Positions 43,878 to 52,188 of a stretch of 64,000 nt of DNA are shown here, piece after piece (the first letter of the stretch is position 1; each line of letters opens with the position of its first letter). The notes under the pieces were generated by a model, which did not search any database, was not told where the DNA came from, and worked only from the letters and a program-made list of their open reading frames with translations. The DNA is from Streptomyces sp. CB01635. GTDB taxonomy: Bacteria > Actinomycetota > Actinomycetes > Streptomycetales > Streptomycetaceae. Where the stretch lies: positions 1,137,461-1,201,460 of the forward strand of contig NZ_NNBL01000003.1 of the NCBI RefSeq assembly GCF_002803065.1. The letters run 5' to 3'. A program made the translations under genes and the position numbers.

Positions 43878-45421
43878 GCGCGGTGTGCCTTCCGGGCGGT
43901 CTCACGGGCGAAGTGGCCCGTCTCGGTGCTGCTGCGGGTGACGGTGACTCCGGCGGCCTCCAGGGCCGCGACCTGCTCGGCGAGGGCCGGGGTGTCGAGG
44001 TCGGTGCCCAGGACGTAGCCCACGATCTCCAGGTGACGGCCCGCGTCGGAGGCGATCTTCCTGGCCTGCGCGATGGCGGGGAGCGTGACCGCGACCGGGT
44101 CCTCGTGGGCGCCGAATCCGAGGACGAAGTCCATGACGACGACGGCGACTTGGGGGTCCGCGGCCTCCTGGACAAGGCGCGCCAGGCGCAGCGACGGGTC
44201 GATCATCGGGTGCGGGCGGCCGTTGGTGAAGTCGTCGTCGCCGAAGTCGAGGAAGGTGTGCCCGACACTGGGACTGCCGGCCGCAAGACGGCGCTCGGGG
44301 TCCTTCTGGATGTTGCTCCATACGTTGTCGCTGACTTCGAGCAGCGCGTACATCGACTCGTCGCACAGGGTCCCGCCGCAGAACAGGCCACGCACGTAAC
44401 GCTGTTCAGGTGCGAGCCGGGCGCACACCTCGTCCACCTGTTTGGCGGCCAGTTCCTCGACGGCAGCATGAGAGTCGAACCCGAGGCGGACGGCCTGGAG
44501 CGCCGCGTCCTGGGTGCTCGCGGCGAAGTGTCCGCCGGCCGCGGTCACGGCCTCCTCGGATCCTCCGACGAAGTAGACGACGACGGGCTTGCCCGCGTCC
44601 GCGATCTCGGCCAGCACCTTGTCCTGTACGGCCGGGGCGGGCGGCTTGGACACGAGCACGATCACGCTGGTTCCGGGATCGGCGGCAAGGGCCCGGATCC
44701 CGTCGATCATCATGACGCCGCCGACCTGCTCACTGAGATCGCGGCCGCCCGTGCCGATGAGCTGCGAGATGCCCGCGCCCAGCGCGTGGATACGGACACT
44801 GACCTCCTGTGCGCCGGTGCCGGACGCCGCGACGACACCGACGGTGCCGGGCCGCACGGCGTTCCCGAAGCACAGCGCGACGTTGTTGATGATCGCGGTG
44901 CCGCAGTCGGGCCCCATCATGAACAGGCCCTTGCTGTGCGCCAGTTGCTTGAGGCGGACCTCTTCCTCGATCGGGACGTTGTCGCTGAAGACCATCACGT
45001 GCAGGCCGTTCTCCAGCGCCTTGCGGGCTTCGCGGCCCGCGTACGCGCCGTTGACCGAGACGATCGCGAGGTTCGCCCCGGGAATGCCGCGCGCGGCGCT
45101 GTCGACCGTCCGGTACGTGACCGTGTCCGCACCGCTCGCACCGGGTGCTTTCTGTACGAGGAGTGCCTCGACCTCCGTCAGCAGCGCTGCCTGATCGGCT
45201 TCCTCGCCCGCCTCCACGACGATCATGAGATCCCCGGTGCCCGCGGCACGGAGATCCGCCGTGAGGAGGCCGAGGTTGCTCAGCACGCCCTTGTTCATCT
45301 CGGTGCCCATGGCGACGAACGCCTGCTCCACGCCGGGCAGTTGATTCGCCCGGGTCGAGACGGACATCAGGGACACCGAGTCGAAGTAGGTGTTCTTCTT
45401 GACGACTGCTGTGGTGCTCAC
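43874..45421 (-). CDS. fdrA: FdrA-type acyl-CoA-synthetase-like protein, oxamate carbamoyltransferase subunit
   Basis: A 515-residue protein starting at GTG (VSTTAVVKKNTYFDSVSLMSVSTRANQLPGVEQAFVAMGTEMNKGVLSNLGL). FdrA resembles the alpha/beta subunits of succinyl-CoA synthetase: nucleotide-fold motifs VVAASGTGAQEVSVRIHALGAGISQLIGTGGRDLSEQVGG, LKQLAHSKGLFMMGPDCGTAIINN, and DFGDDDFTNGRPHPMIDPSLRLARL. The phosphohistidine of the synthetase may be absent. It would catalyse transfer of a carbamoyl group to phosphate together with YlbE and YlbF. Start and stop overlap the neighbours by 4 nt each. Confidence 0.9.
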   Translation of the reverse strand: MSTTAVVKKNTYFDSVSLMSVSTRANQLPGVEQAFVAMGTEMNKGVLSNLGLLTADLRAAGTGDLMIVVEAGEEADQAALLTEVEALLVQKAPGASGADTVTYRTVDSAARGIPGANLAIVSVNGAYAGREARKALENGLHVMVFSDNVPIEEEVRLKQLAHSKGLFMMGPDCGTAIINNVALCFGNAVRPGTVGVVAASGTGAQEVSVRIHALGAGISQLIGTGGRDLSEQVGGVMMIDGIRALAADPGTSVIVLVSKPPAPAVQDKVLAEIADAGKPVVVYFVGGSEEAVTAAGGHFAASTQDAALQAVRLGFDSHAAVEELAAKQVDEVCARLAPEQRYVRGLFCGGTLCDESMYALLEVSDNVWSNIQKDPERRLAAGSPSVGHTFLDFGDDDFTNGRPHPMIDPSLRLARLVQEAADPQVAVVVMDFVLGFGAHEDPVAVTLPAIAQARKIASDAGRHLEIVGYVLGTDLDTPALAEQVAALEAAGVTVTRSSTETGHFARETARKAHRA

Positions 45422-46356
45422 AGCGAACCTCGCAGTTCTTTCTCCAGGCGAAGCCCGGTCACGAGACCGGACAAGATGTCGGTGCCGGACGTGTGGCCGA
45501 TGGCCAGCACATGTCGGACCGGGGTGCGGATGGATTGCGTTACGTGTACCTCGCCCCACCGGTCGGGGCGGGCCAGCGCGTGCAGGACGTCGAGCAGTGA
45601 GGCGCGGGCCCGTCCCGCCAGGGCCTCGTCGAGCGTGGTGACGCTCAACCGCGTGGTGCGGCCGGGGTGTTCGAGCAGGACGTCCTGAAGCGCCCGCCCG
45701 AAGTGGCCGAGCCCGCTGCCGTGGAGCGAGGACAACAGGGCCAGGGCGGTCAGGAAGTCGTCGCCCGCGGGCGTCAGTCCCGGGCCGAGTCCGAGAAGTG
45801 ACAGGGCGCCGCGACGCATGCCCGCGTCGTCCGCGGACCTGATCGCGCGTACGAGGGTGTCCTGCCCGTCGGCGAGTGCCCGGGTGACGGCCACCGCCAT
45901 CGGCGATGCGGCGGGAGTCGGACCGAGCATGCCGCCGCGTGAGCCGTGTGCGCGTGTCAGCCGGTCGAGCGCCGAGGCGGCGGTCGCGAGTTCGCCCGGG
46001 CCGAGCGCCGCGAGCGACGGCAGAATGGGATGCCATTCATCCGCACCTTCCGTACGCACCCGCAGGCGTCCGCGCGCCGCACGGATGGTGATGACCCCCG
46101 GCGCGAACTCCACGGTCCGACTCGCCACGATGCCCCGGCCCGACCAGCTGTCCGCATCGGTGACGAGGGTGCTTGGAGCGTCGCCACCGCCTCGGGCGGC
46201 GAGAGCGATGAGCCTGTCACCAGGCGTCAGTACGTTGACCGTACGGTGGAAGACGCCTTCGACGACGCCCTGCCCGCGGAGTGCGCGCAGGTGTGCGATC
46301 AGAGCGGCGTCGCCGGATATGGCGCGCAGCTCAGTGGCTGTACGCAGAGAAGTCAC
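45418..46356 (-). CDS. ylbF: DUF2877 protein (YlbF), oxamate carbamoyltransferase-like subunit
   Basis: A 312-residue protein with GTG start after GAGGAGGGTGCA. The signature GLGPGLTPAGDDFLTALALLS near residues 190-215 is the conserved DUF2877 block. First gene of the ylbF-fdrA-ylbE-permease operon. It occurs with FdrA and DUF1116 in other genomes; its separate role in carbamoyl transfer is not known to me. Confidence 0.87.
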   Translation of the reverse strand: MTSLRTATELRAISGDAALIAHLRALRGQGVVEGVFHRTVNVLTPGDRLIALAARGGGDAPSTLVTDADSWSGRGIVASRTVEFAPGVITIRAARGRLRVRTEGADEWHPILPSLAALGPGELATAASALDRLTRAHGSRGGMLGPTPAASPMAVAVTRALADGQDTLVRAIRSADDAGMRRGALSLLGLGPGLTPAGDDFLTALALLSSLHGSGLGHFGRALQDVLLEHPGRTTRLSVTTLDEALAGRARASLLDVLHALARPDRWGEVHVTQSIRTPVRHVLAIGHTSGTDILSGLVTGLRLEKELRGSL

Positions 46357-46419
46357 TGCACCCTCCTCGCCCTCACCGTGCCCATGGGGCGTGATGGGTT
46401 CCCCTCAACATTCACTCAC

Positions 46420-46429
46420 TGGTATACCA
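46420..46429. promoter_or_regulatory. TGGTATACCA operator between ylbF and the carbamate kinase gene
   Basis: A perfect 10-bp palindrome in the 113-bp divergent spacer. GGTATA half-sites are typical of FCD-type GntR regulators. A related GTATAC element lies in front of the MFS gene at 49013-49027. Confidence 0.6.
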
Positions 46430-46469
46430 TTTGACAATGGGGAAGCGAACAAGTCTGTGGAGGGAATCC

Positions 46470-47399
46470 ATGCGCATCGTCGTGGCTCTCGGAGGCAACG
46501 CGCTGGCCCGTCGGGGAGAGCCGATGACGGCCGACCATCTGCGCGCGAACGTGAGGTCCACGTGCGAGGCGCTCGCCGGCCTCGCACGTCAGCACGAGCT
46601 CGTCATCACACACGGGAACGGACCCCAGGTGGGTCTGCTCGCTCTGCAGAACCTCGCCTACCAGGACGTGGCGGCGTACCCGCTGGACATCCTCGGCGCG
46701 GAGACGCAGGGCATGATCGGTTACGTCATCCAGCAGGAGCTCTCCAACGCTCTCGCCGGAGAGCGCGAGGTGGCGGCGGTCGTCACGACCACCGAGGTCG
46801 ACGAGGCGGACCCGGCGTTCGAGCGCCCGACGAAGCTGATCGGCCCCCAGTACTCAGCGCAGGACGCCGCTGAGGCAGCGGCCGAGTACCGGTGGACGAT
46901 CGCGCGCGACGGTGCGGCGTTCCGGCGCGTGGTGCCGTCCCCCGCCCCACGGCGCATCGTCCAGGCACCGCTCGTGCGGATGCTCCTGGAGAACGGCCGG
47001 CTCGTCGTCTGTGTCGGCGGCGGAGGCGTGCCCGTGAAGATCGACGGCAAGGGCCGCCAGACCGGCATGCAGGCCGTGGTGGACAAGGACCTCGCCAGCG
47101 CGGCACTCGCGGCCGAACTCAAGGCGGACATGCTGGTCATGCTCACGGACGGCGACTACGTCAGTGAGAACTGGGGGACACCCGAGCAGCGGGACATCCT
47201 GACGGCATCCCCGGAAGCGATCTCCGAACTGACCTTCGCCGAGGGGTCGATGAAGCCGAAGGTCGACGCCGCGGTGCGGGTCGCGAAGGCCGGCGGACGC
47301 GCGCTCATCGGACCGCTCGAACGGATCGACGACCTGCTGGAGCGCCGGGTGGGTACGGAGATCCGGGCCGACGTCGCGGAGGGGATCGTCTTCGCCTGA
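46470..47399 (+). CDS. arcC: Carbamate kinase
   Basis: A 309-residue amino-acid-kinase-family enzyme, standard length. The start MRIVVALGGNALARRGEPM follows GTGGAGGGAA. Motifs: ALGGNAL, THGNGPQVGLLA, VVCVGGGGVPV, DKDLASAALA, VMLTDGDYV, and FAEGSMKPKVDAAVRVA. It converts carbamoyl phosphate plus ADP to ATP, CO2 and NH3. No arginine deiminase or ornithine carbamoyltransferase adjoins, and its divergent partner operon makes carbamoyl phosphate, so it serves ureide/oxamate-type catabolism (as YbcF/AllK does beside FdrA in E. coli). Confidence 0.94.
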   Translation: MRIVVALGGNALARRGEPMTADHLRANVRSTCEALAGLARQHELVITHGNGPQVGLLALQNLAYQDVAAYPLDILGAETQGMIGYVIQQELSNALAGEREVAAVVTTTEVDEADPAFERPTKLIGPQYSAQDAAEAAAEYRWTIARDGAAFRRVVPSPAPRRIVQAPLVRMLLENGRLVVCVGGGGVPVKIDGKGRQTGMQAVVDKDLASAALAAELKADMLVMLTDGDYVSENWGTPEQRDILTASPEAISELTFAEGSMKPKVDAAVRVAKAGGRALIGPLERIDDLLERRVGTEIRADVAEGIVFA

Positions 47400-47498
47400 G
47401 CCGAGGAAGCCTGTTCAGGAATTTGCGGACGGTAGTGGTCCGGCTGCCCGCTGGAGGAGTCGGATCACACCTTCGGGATTTCCTTCTATTTCTCCGCG

Positions 47499-49007
47499 TC
47501 AAGCGCCGTGATTTCCGCTTCCCTGCCCTTTTACGACCCCTTCAGGATTACGGCGCAAAGTATTTGCGTGCGCATATACGCGGGTAGATTGGTGGCCGGC
47601 CAGCGTGGCCGTCGCGACCGCTGCCAGGAGAAGCAGGGCGAGGGGGATCCAGATGGCCGACGTGAAGCCGTGCAGAGCGGCAGCTCGTCGGCTCCCGTGG
47701 AAGGCCGCTGCCGCACTCGCTGCCACTGTGTTGAACACGGCAGATCCGATGGAACCGCCCATCTGCTGCGCGGAGTTGACCGTCGCCGAGGCGATGCCGG
47801 AGTCCTGCGCGGGCACGTCGGAGGTGGCGCCGGTCATGATGGCCAGGAAGCTGCCGCCCTGGCCGATGCTGAAGGTGATCAGCGCCGGGAGGACGTTCGC
47901 GGCGTACGTGGAATCCGGGTCCAGGAGCGTGAGCTGGAACAGCCCGCACGCCGCGATGCACAGGCCGGCCGTCATCATCACGCGCGGTCCGAGCCTGGGC
48001 AGCAGGCGGGTGCCGAGCTGGGTGGCGGTCGCGGTGGTGACGAGGCTGATGGGCAGGAAGCCCAGGCCGCTGGCCAGCGCGGACCAGTCGAGAACGGTCT
48101 GCAGGTAGTACGTGAGATAGAGCGAGACGGACAGCTGGCCCGCCATCAGTGCGCCGCCGGCAAGGAGTGAGGCGACTCGGCGGCGGTCGCGCAGCAGCCG
48201 CGGAGGCAGCAGCGGGGCGGCGGCCCGGGTCTGCCACCAGGCGAACGCCGTCAGCAGCACGGCCCCGGCGAGGAGCACGCCGACTACGCCGGGAGACGTC
48301 CAGCCCTGAGCCTCCGCCTGGCTGCACCCGTACACCACCGTCGTCAGGCCACCGCAGCCGAGTACCGCACCCGCGAGGTCGATGCGGCCGGTGAGGCGCC
48401 GGGCGCGATCGCGCGGTGTCCACAGCGTGCCGAGCAGGGCGGCGAGGGCGATGGGTACGTTGACCAGCAGGCACCAGCGCCAGCCGAACCACTGAGTGAG
48501 CAGCCCGCCCAGGACGACGCCGAGGGAGGCGCCGGCCCCGCCGAGAGCACCGAAGACGGCGATGGCCTTCCGGCGTTCGCGCAGGTCGGCGAAGGTCGTG
48601 GCCACCAGTGCGAGGGCCGAGGCCGCCAGAAGTGCGGCGAAGGCGCCCTGTACGGCGCGGGCGGCGAACAGGGCCTGCGCCGTGGGAGCGGCTCCCGCCG
48701 CCGCCGAGGCGACCGCGAAACCGAGCAGACCCGAGGCGAAGACGCGCTTGCGCCCCGCATGGTCGGCGATGCGGCCCGCGAGCAGAAGCAGCCCGCCGAA
48801 CGCGACCGTGTAAGAGGTGACGACCCACGGGCGGTCACCGTCCGCCATGCCCAACTCCGTCTGCATGGACGGCAGGGCCACGTTCACGATGGTGCTGTCC
48901 AGCAGGATCATCAGCTGGGCCAGACCGAGGACGCACAGGGCCCACCAGCGCCGGGGATCCGGGAGCTGTTCCTGCTGGGTGCTGGGTGAGGGTGGCGGGG
49001 CTGGCAT
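47499..49007 (-). CDS. DHA2-family MFS exporter
   Basis: A 502-residue 14-helix drug:H+ antiporter of the EmrB/QacA type. Start MPAPPPSPSTQQEQLPDPRRWWALCVLGLAQLMILLDSTIVNVALPSMQTELG. Motif C-like GALGGAGASLGVVLGGLLTQWFGWRWCLLVNVPIAL and motif A GRIADHAGRKRVFASGLLGF are present. The ATG lies within about 10 bp of a TATACA -10 hexamer and lacks a ribosome site, suggesting leaderless mRNA. The GTATAC operator overlaps the promoter. It may export a catabolic product or be an unrelated drug pump. Confidence 0.88.
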   Translation of the reverse strand: MPAPPPSPSTQQEQLPDPRRWWALCVLGLAQLMILLDSTIVNVALPSMQTELGMADGDRPWVVTSYTVAFGGLLLLAGRIADHAGRKRVFASGLLGFAVASAAAGAAPTAQALFAARAVQGAFAALLAASALALVATTFADLRERRKAIAVFGALGGAGASLGVVLGGLLTQWFGWRWCLLVNVPIALAALLGTLWTPRDRARRLTGRIDLAGAVLGCGGLTTVVYGCSQAEAQGWTSPGVVGVLLAGAVLLTAFAWWQTRAAAPLLPPRLLRDRRRVASLLAGGALMAGQLSVSLYLTYYLQTVLDWSALASGLGFLPISLVTTATATQLGTRLLPRLGPRVMMTAGLCIAACGLFQLTLLDPDSTYAANVLPALITFSIGQGGSFLAIMTGATSDVPAQDSGIASATVNSAQQMGGSIGSAVFNTVAASAAAAFHGSRRAAALHGFTSAIWIPLALLLLAAVATATLAGHQSTRVYAHANTLRRNPEGVVKGQGSGNHGA

Positions 49008-49012
49008 GAAGA

Positions 49013-49027
49013 TTTTGTATACCAAAA
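49013..49027. promoter_or_regulatory. GTATAC-type operator over the MFS promoter -10
   Basis: TTTTGTATACCAAAA contains the same GTATAC core as the 46420 site. On the minus strand TATACA serves as -10, with TTTACG 16 bp upstream as a possible -35. Confidence 0.5.
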
Positions 49028-49270
49028 CACGGGTGAACGTAAAGGTCACGCTCATGGACCCAGTGCGACACTATGTCTTGGTATGCAGAAAGCCTGCTCG
49101 CGGGCGTGCGAGGTGGCGACGGGCGGTCCGAGGGGCCTGCGTCACCCGGAAACAATTTGCTCACGCAATCTTCACGTCGTGAGAGATGTCACGGTCGAGC
49201 GTCGCGCGGTTGCGCATAAATTCTGGGCAGCGACCTATTGACCGCCCCAACCACCCCCCGTAATCTCCCG

Positions 49271-49306
49271 TTCCGAAACAAGGAAAAATTATTCCGCAAT
49301 ACGGAA
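49271..49306. promoter_or_regulatory. Tandem IclR-type operators TTCCG-N5-CGGAA
   Basis: TTCCGAAACAAGGAA (49271-49285) and TTCCGCAATACGGAA (49292-49306) are 15-bp palindromes. The second is perfect and the first has one mismatch. They lie 21 bp apart (two helical turns) in front of the NCS1 permease gene. The spacing and the 5-5-5 design suit an IclR-family regulator; no such gene is in the window. Confidence 0.6.
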
Positions 49307-49322
49307 ACGCCGGGAGTGTGTC

Positions 49323-50813
49323 ATGGCCGCCGTGCACGAATCGCCACCCACCGCTGCGGTCGACGGGAAACCCCGGACGAGCCCCGGGCTGTACAGCCCC
49401 GACCTCGCCCCCACGAAGAAGGAAGGCCGTCGCTGGGGCGCCTACAGCGTCTTCACCCTCTGGGGCAACGACGTGCACAGCCTCGGCAACTACGCTTTCG
49501 CGATAGGCCTGTTCGCCCTGGGGATGAGTGTCTGGAACATCCTGGCCGCCTTCGCGATCGCGTCAGCGCTGCTCTTCCTGCTCCTGACCCTCTCGGGATA
49601 CATGGGCAGCAAGACGGGTGTCCCGTTCCCCGTCATGAGCCGCATCTCCTTCGGCGTCAAGGGAGCGCAGATCCCGGCCATCGTCCGTGGCGTCGTGGCC
49701 ATCGCGTGGTTCGGCATCCAGACGTACCTGGCTGCGTCCGTGCTGGGCGCGCTCGTCAAGGTGCTCTTCCCCGGCCTGCGCCCGCTCGACGAGAACTCGA
49801 TCCTCGGGCTGTCGACCCTGGGCTGGGCAACGTTCTTGACCCTGTGGGTCATTCAGGTCGTCATCGTCAGCTACGGCATGGAACTCATCCGCAAGTACAT
49901 GGCGTTCGCGGCGCCGACGATCCTCATCACCATGTCCGCGCTGGCGATCTGGATGTTCATCCGCGCCGACGGCTCCATCTCCATGTCGACCGGGCACGCA
50001 CCGCACGGCCTCGACATGTGGCGCCAGATCTTCGAGAGCGCTGCCCTCTGGGTCGTCATCTACGGCACGTTCGTGCTCAACTTCTGCGACTTCACGCGCT
50101 CCGCCAAGAGCCGCCGGGCGATCGTGCGCGGCAACCTCGTCGGCATCCCGGTGAACATGCTGTTCTTCGCCGGCATCGTGGTCGTGCTGAGCGGGGCCCA
50201 GTTCAAGCTGAACGGCGAGGTCATCACCGGGCCCGAGGACATCGTGCGCTCGATCCCCAACACGTTCCTGATGGCGGCGGCCTCACTCGCGTTCATCACG
50301 CTGACGATCGCGGTGAACCTCATGGCGAACTTCGTGGCGCCCATCTACGCCCTCGTCAACCTCTTCCCGCGCACGCTCAACTTCCGCCGCAGCGGCGTGG
50401 TGAGCGCCGTCATCGGCCTGGTCATCCTGCCGTGGAACCTCTACGACAACCCGACCGTCGTGAACTACTTCCTAGGCGGCCTCGGAGCACTGCTCGGCCC
50501 CATCTTCGGCGTCGTCATGGCCGACTACTGGCTGGTCCGCAGGACCCGCGTGAACGTCCCCGACCTCTACACCGACGACCGGCAGGGCGACTACTTCTAC
50601 CAGCGCGGGTTCCACCTGAAGGCCATCGCCGCCTTCGTGCCCGCCGCGGCCGTCGCCGTCGTCATCGCGCTCGTCCCCGCCTTCAAGTCCGTTTCGGGGT
50701 TCTCCTGGTTCATCGGCGCGGTCCTCTCCGCCGTCGTCTATCTGGTCCTCGCCGACCGCCAGAAGGCGACCCGGGATGTCGACGGTGAGTCCATCGCGGT
50801 CGACGCCGCCTGA
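49323..50813 (+). CDS. NCS1 family nucleobase/allantoin/hydantoin-type permease
   Basis: A 496-residue 12-helix transporter starting MAAVHESPPTAAVDGKPRTSPGLYSPDLAPTKKEGRRWGAYSVFTLWGNDVHSLGNYAFAIGLFALG. The NDVHSLGNY stretch with its Na+/substrate-site residues and WNLYDNPTVVNYFLGGLGALLGPIFGVVMADYWLVR are characteristic of the uracil/allantoin/hydantoin branch (PucI, Mhp1). It is transcribed ahead of a hydantoin-racemase-like gene. Import is inferred to be cation-coupled. Confidence 0.93.
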   Translation: MAAVHESPPTAAVDGKPRTSPGLYSPDLAPTKKEGRRWGAYSVFTLWGNDVHSLGNYAFAIGLFALGMSVWNILAAFAIASALLFLLLTLSGYMGSKTGVPFPVMSRISFGVKGAQIPAIVRGVVAIAWFGIQTYLAASVLGALVKVLFPGLRPLDENSILGLSTLGWATFLTLWVIQVVIVSYGMELIRKYMAFAAPTILITMSALAIWMFIRADGSISMSTGHAPHGLDMWRQIFESAALWVVIYGTFVLNFCDFTRSAKSRRAIVRGNLVGIPVNMLFFAGIVVVLSGAQFKLNGEVITGPEDIVRSIPNTFLMAAASLAFITLTIAVNLMANFVAPIYALVNLFPRTLNFRRSGVVSAVIGLVILPWNLYDNPTVVNYFLGGLGALLGPIFGVVMADYWLVRRTRVNVPDLYTDDRQGDYFYQRGFHLKAIAAFVPAAAVAVVIALVPAFKSVSGFSWFIGAVLSAVVYLVLADRQKATRDVDGESIAVDAA

Positions 50814-50899
50814 CGACTCCACGCCACGCCCCGCGCACCCTCCGTACCACCCTCGTACCACCTTCGGCCCAGGCCGGCCTCAGCAGAGAAAGCCAACAA

Positions 50900-51625
50900 A
50901 TGCGCATCCTCGTCGTCAATGTCAACACCACCGCCTCGATGACCGAGAGCATCGGCGCCCAGGCCGCCGCCGTCGCCTCACCGGGCACGGAGATCGTGCC
51001 CCTCACCCCGTCGTTCGGGGCCGAGTCCGTGGAGGGCAACTACGAGAGCTACCTCGCGGCCGTCGCCGTGATGGAGGCGGTCCGCTCCTACCCGCACTCC
51101 TTCGACGCCGTCATCCAGGCCGGGTACGGCGAGCACGGTCGCGAGGGGCTCCAGGAACTCCTCGACGTCCCGGTCGTCGACATCACGGAAGCCGCCGCGA
51201 GCACCGCGCAGTTCCTCGGCCACCGCTACTCCGTGGTCACCACGCTCGACCGGACCGTGCCGCTCATCGAGGACCGCCTCAAGCTCGCGGGTCTCGCCGA
51301 CCGCTGCGCGTCGGTGCGGGCCAGCGGAATGGCCGTACTGGACCTGGAGAGCGACGCGGAAGCCGCCGTCGAGGCCATCGTGGAACAGGCGGCCCAGGCC
51401 GTCGAACGTGACAAGGCCGAGGTGATCTGCCTCGGTTGCGGCGGCATGGCCGGCCTCACGGAGCGGGTCGTCGAGCGCACGGGCGTCCCCGTCGTGGACG
51501 GCGTCGCGGCGGCCGTCACCATCGCCGAGTCCCTCGTCCGCCTCGGCCTCTCCACCTCGAAGGTGCGCACGTACGCGGCGCCGCGTACGAAGGCCATCAA
51601 GAACTGGCCGCCGCGGGCCGCCTGA
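50900..51625 (+). CDS. Asp/Glu-hydantoin racemase family protein with one catalytic Cys
   Basis: A 241-residue protein starting MRILVVNVNTTASMTESIGAQAAAVASPGTEIVPLTPSFGAESVEGNYESYLAAVAVMEAV, the COG4126 opening. The second active Cys is present in VICLGCGGMAGL (Cys180). The first, normally in a CFxDPG motif, is replaced: VIQAGYGEHG has Gly75. Two-base proton abstraction as in racemases is therefore unlikely, and a one-Cys enzyme recalls arylmalonate decarboxylase (Gly74/Cys188). Located 86 bp after an NCS1 permease, so it should act on an imported hydantoin- or ureide-like molecule. Confidence 0.85.
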   Translation: MRILVVNVNTTASMTESIGAQAAAVASPGTEIVPLTPSFGAESVEGNYESYLAAVAVMEAVRSYPHSFDAVIQAGYGEHGREGLQELLDVPVVDITEAAASTAQFLGHRYSVVTTLDRTVPLIEDRLKLAGLADRCASVRASGMAVLDLESDAEAAVEAIVEQAAQAVERDKAEVICLGCGGMAGLTERVVERTGVPVVDGVAAAVTIAESLVRLGLSTSKVRTYAAPRTKAIKNWPPRAA

Positions 51626-51849
51626 ACAAGAGGCCGGGGCCCGCTTCACACGGTGGCGTCATGCGGGCGGTGTCGAACATGGATACCGCTCGACTGGGCG
51701 TCACCGTCAGCGGGGGAGGCCACTTCGACTGTCCGGTCTCGTCGGACCCCACGCTGTCCAGCGGCGGATTCACGGTGCCCTGCACCAGTCAGTTCTGTGC
51801 TGCGCCCTGACCCGGGGATCGGGCACGTTGACCTACACCTGGAAGCACC

Positions 51850-52165
51850 ACCGGAACCGTGACGGCGGGTGAGTTCAAAGGGGACGCCGCTGTCTTCGAC
51901 ATCGGGCGGCCAGGAGCAGGCGCCGACTCCTGGCCCGCGCGCTGCTCGCCGACCAGCCCGTGCTCGTCCTGGACGAGCCCGGCGAGGGACGCGACCCGGA
52001 CCCCGCCGCCGCCGTGCTCGCGGACACATTCGACGTCACCCGCGGCCGAATGACGCTGCTGATCACGCGCGAGCCGCCGGGCCCAGCGGCCGCCGACCAG
52101 GTCGTAATCCCTGACCGGGGCCGGATCCGCCCCGCGGCCCAGACGAGGTCGACGCGCCTCAGCCC
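51850..52165 (+). pseudogene. 3' remnant of an ABC exporter ATPase
   Basis: A signature-like SGGQEQ stretch (near 51900) followed after a frameshift by RRRLLARALLADQPVLVLDEPGEGRDPDP (Walker B and D-loop) and LLITREPPG (H-switch His replaced by Arg), then AAADQVVIPDRGRI. The N-terminal membrane part, Walker A and most of the gene are absent. The upstream 51626-51850 sequence contains nothing recognisable. It is related to, but distinct from, the cydDC remnants. Confidence 0.6.
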
Positions 52166-52188
52166 GCTTGAACCGTCACCCGGTGCTG

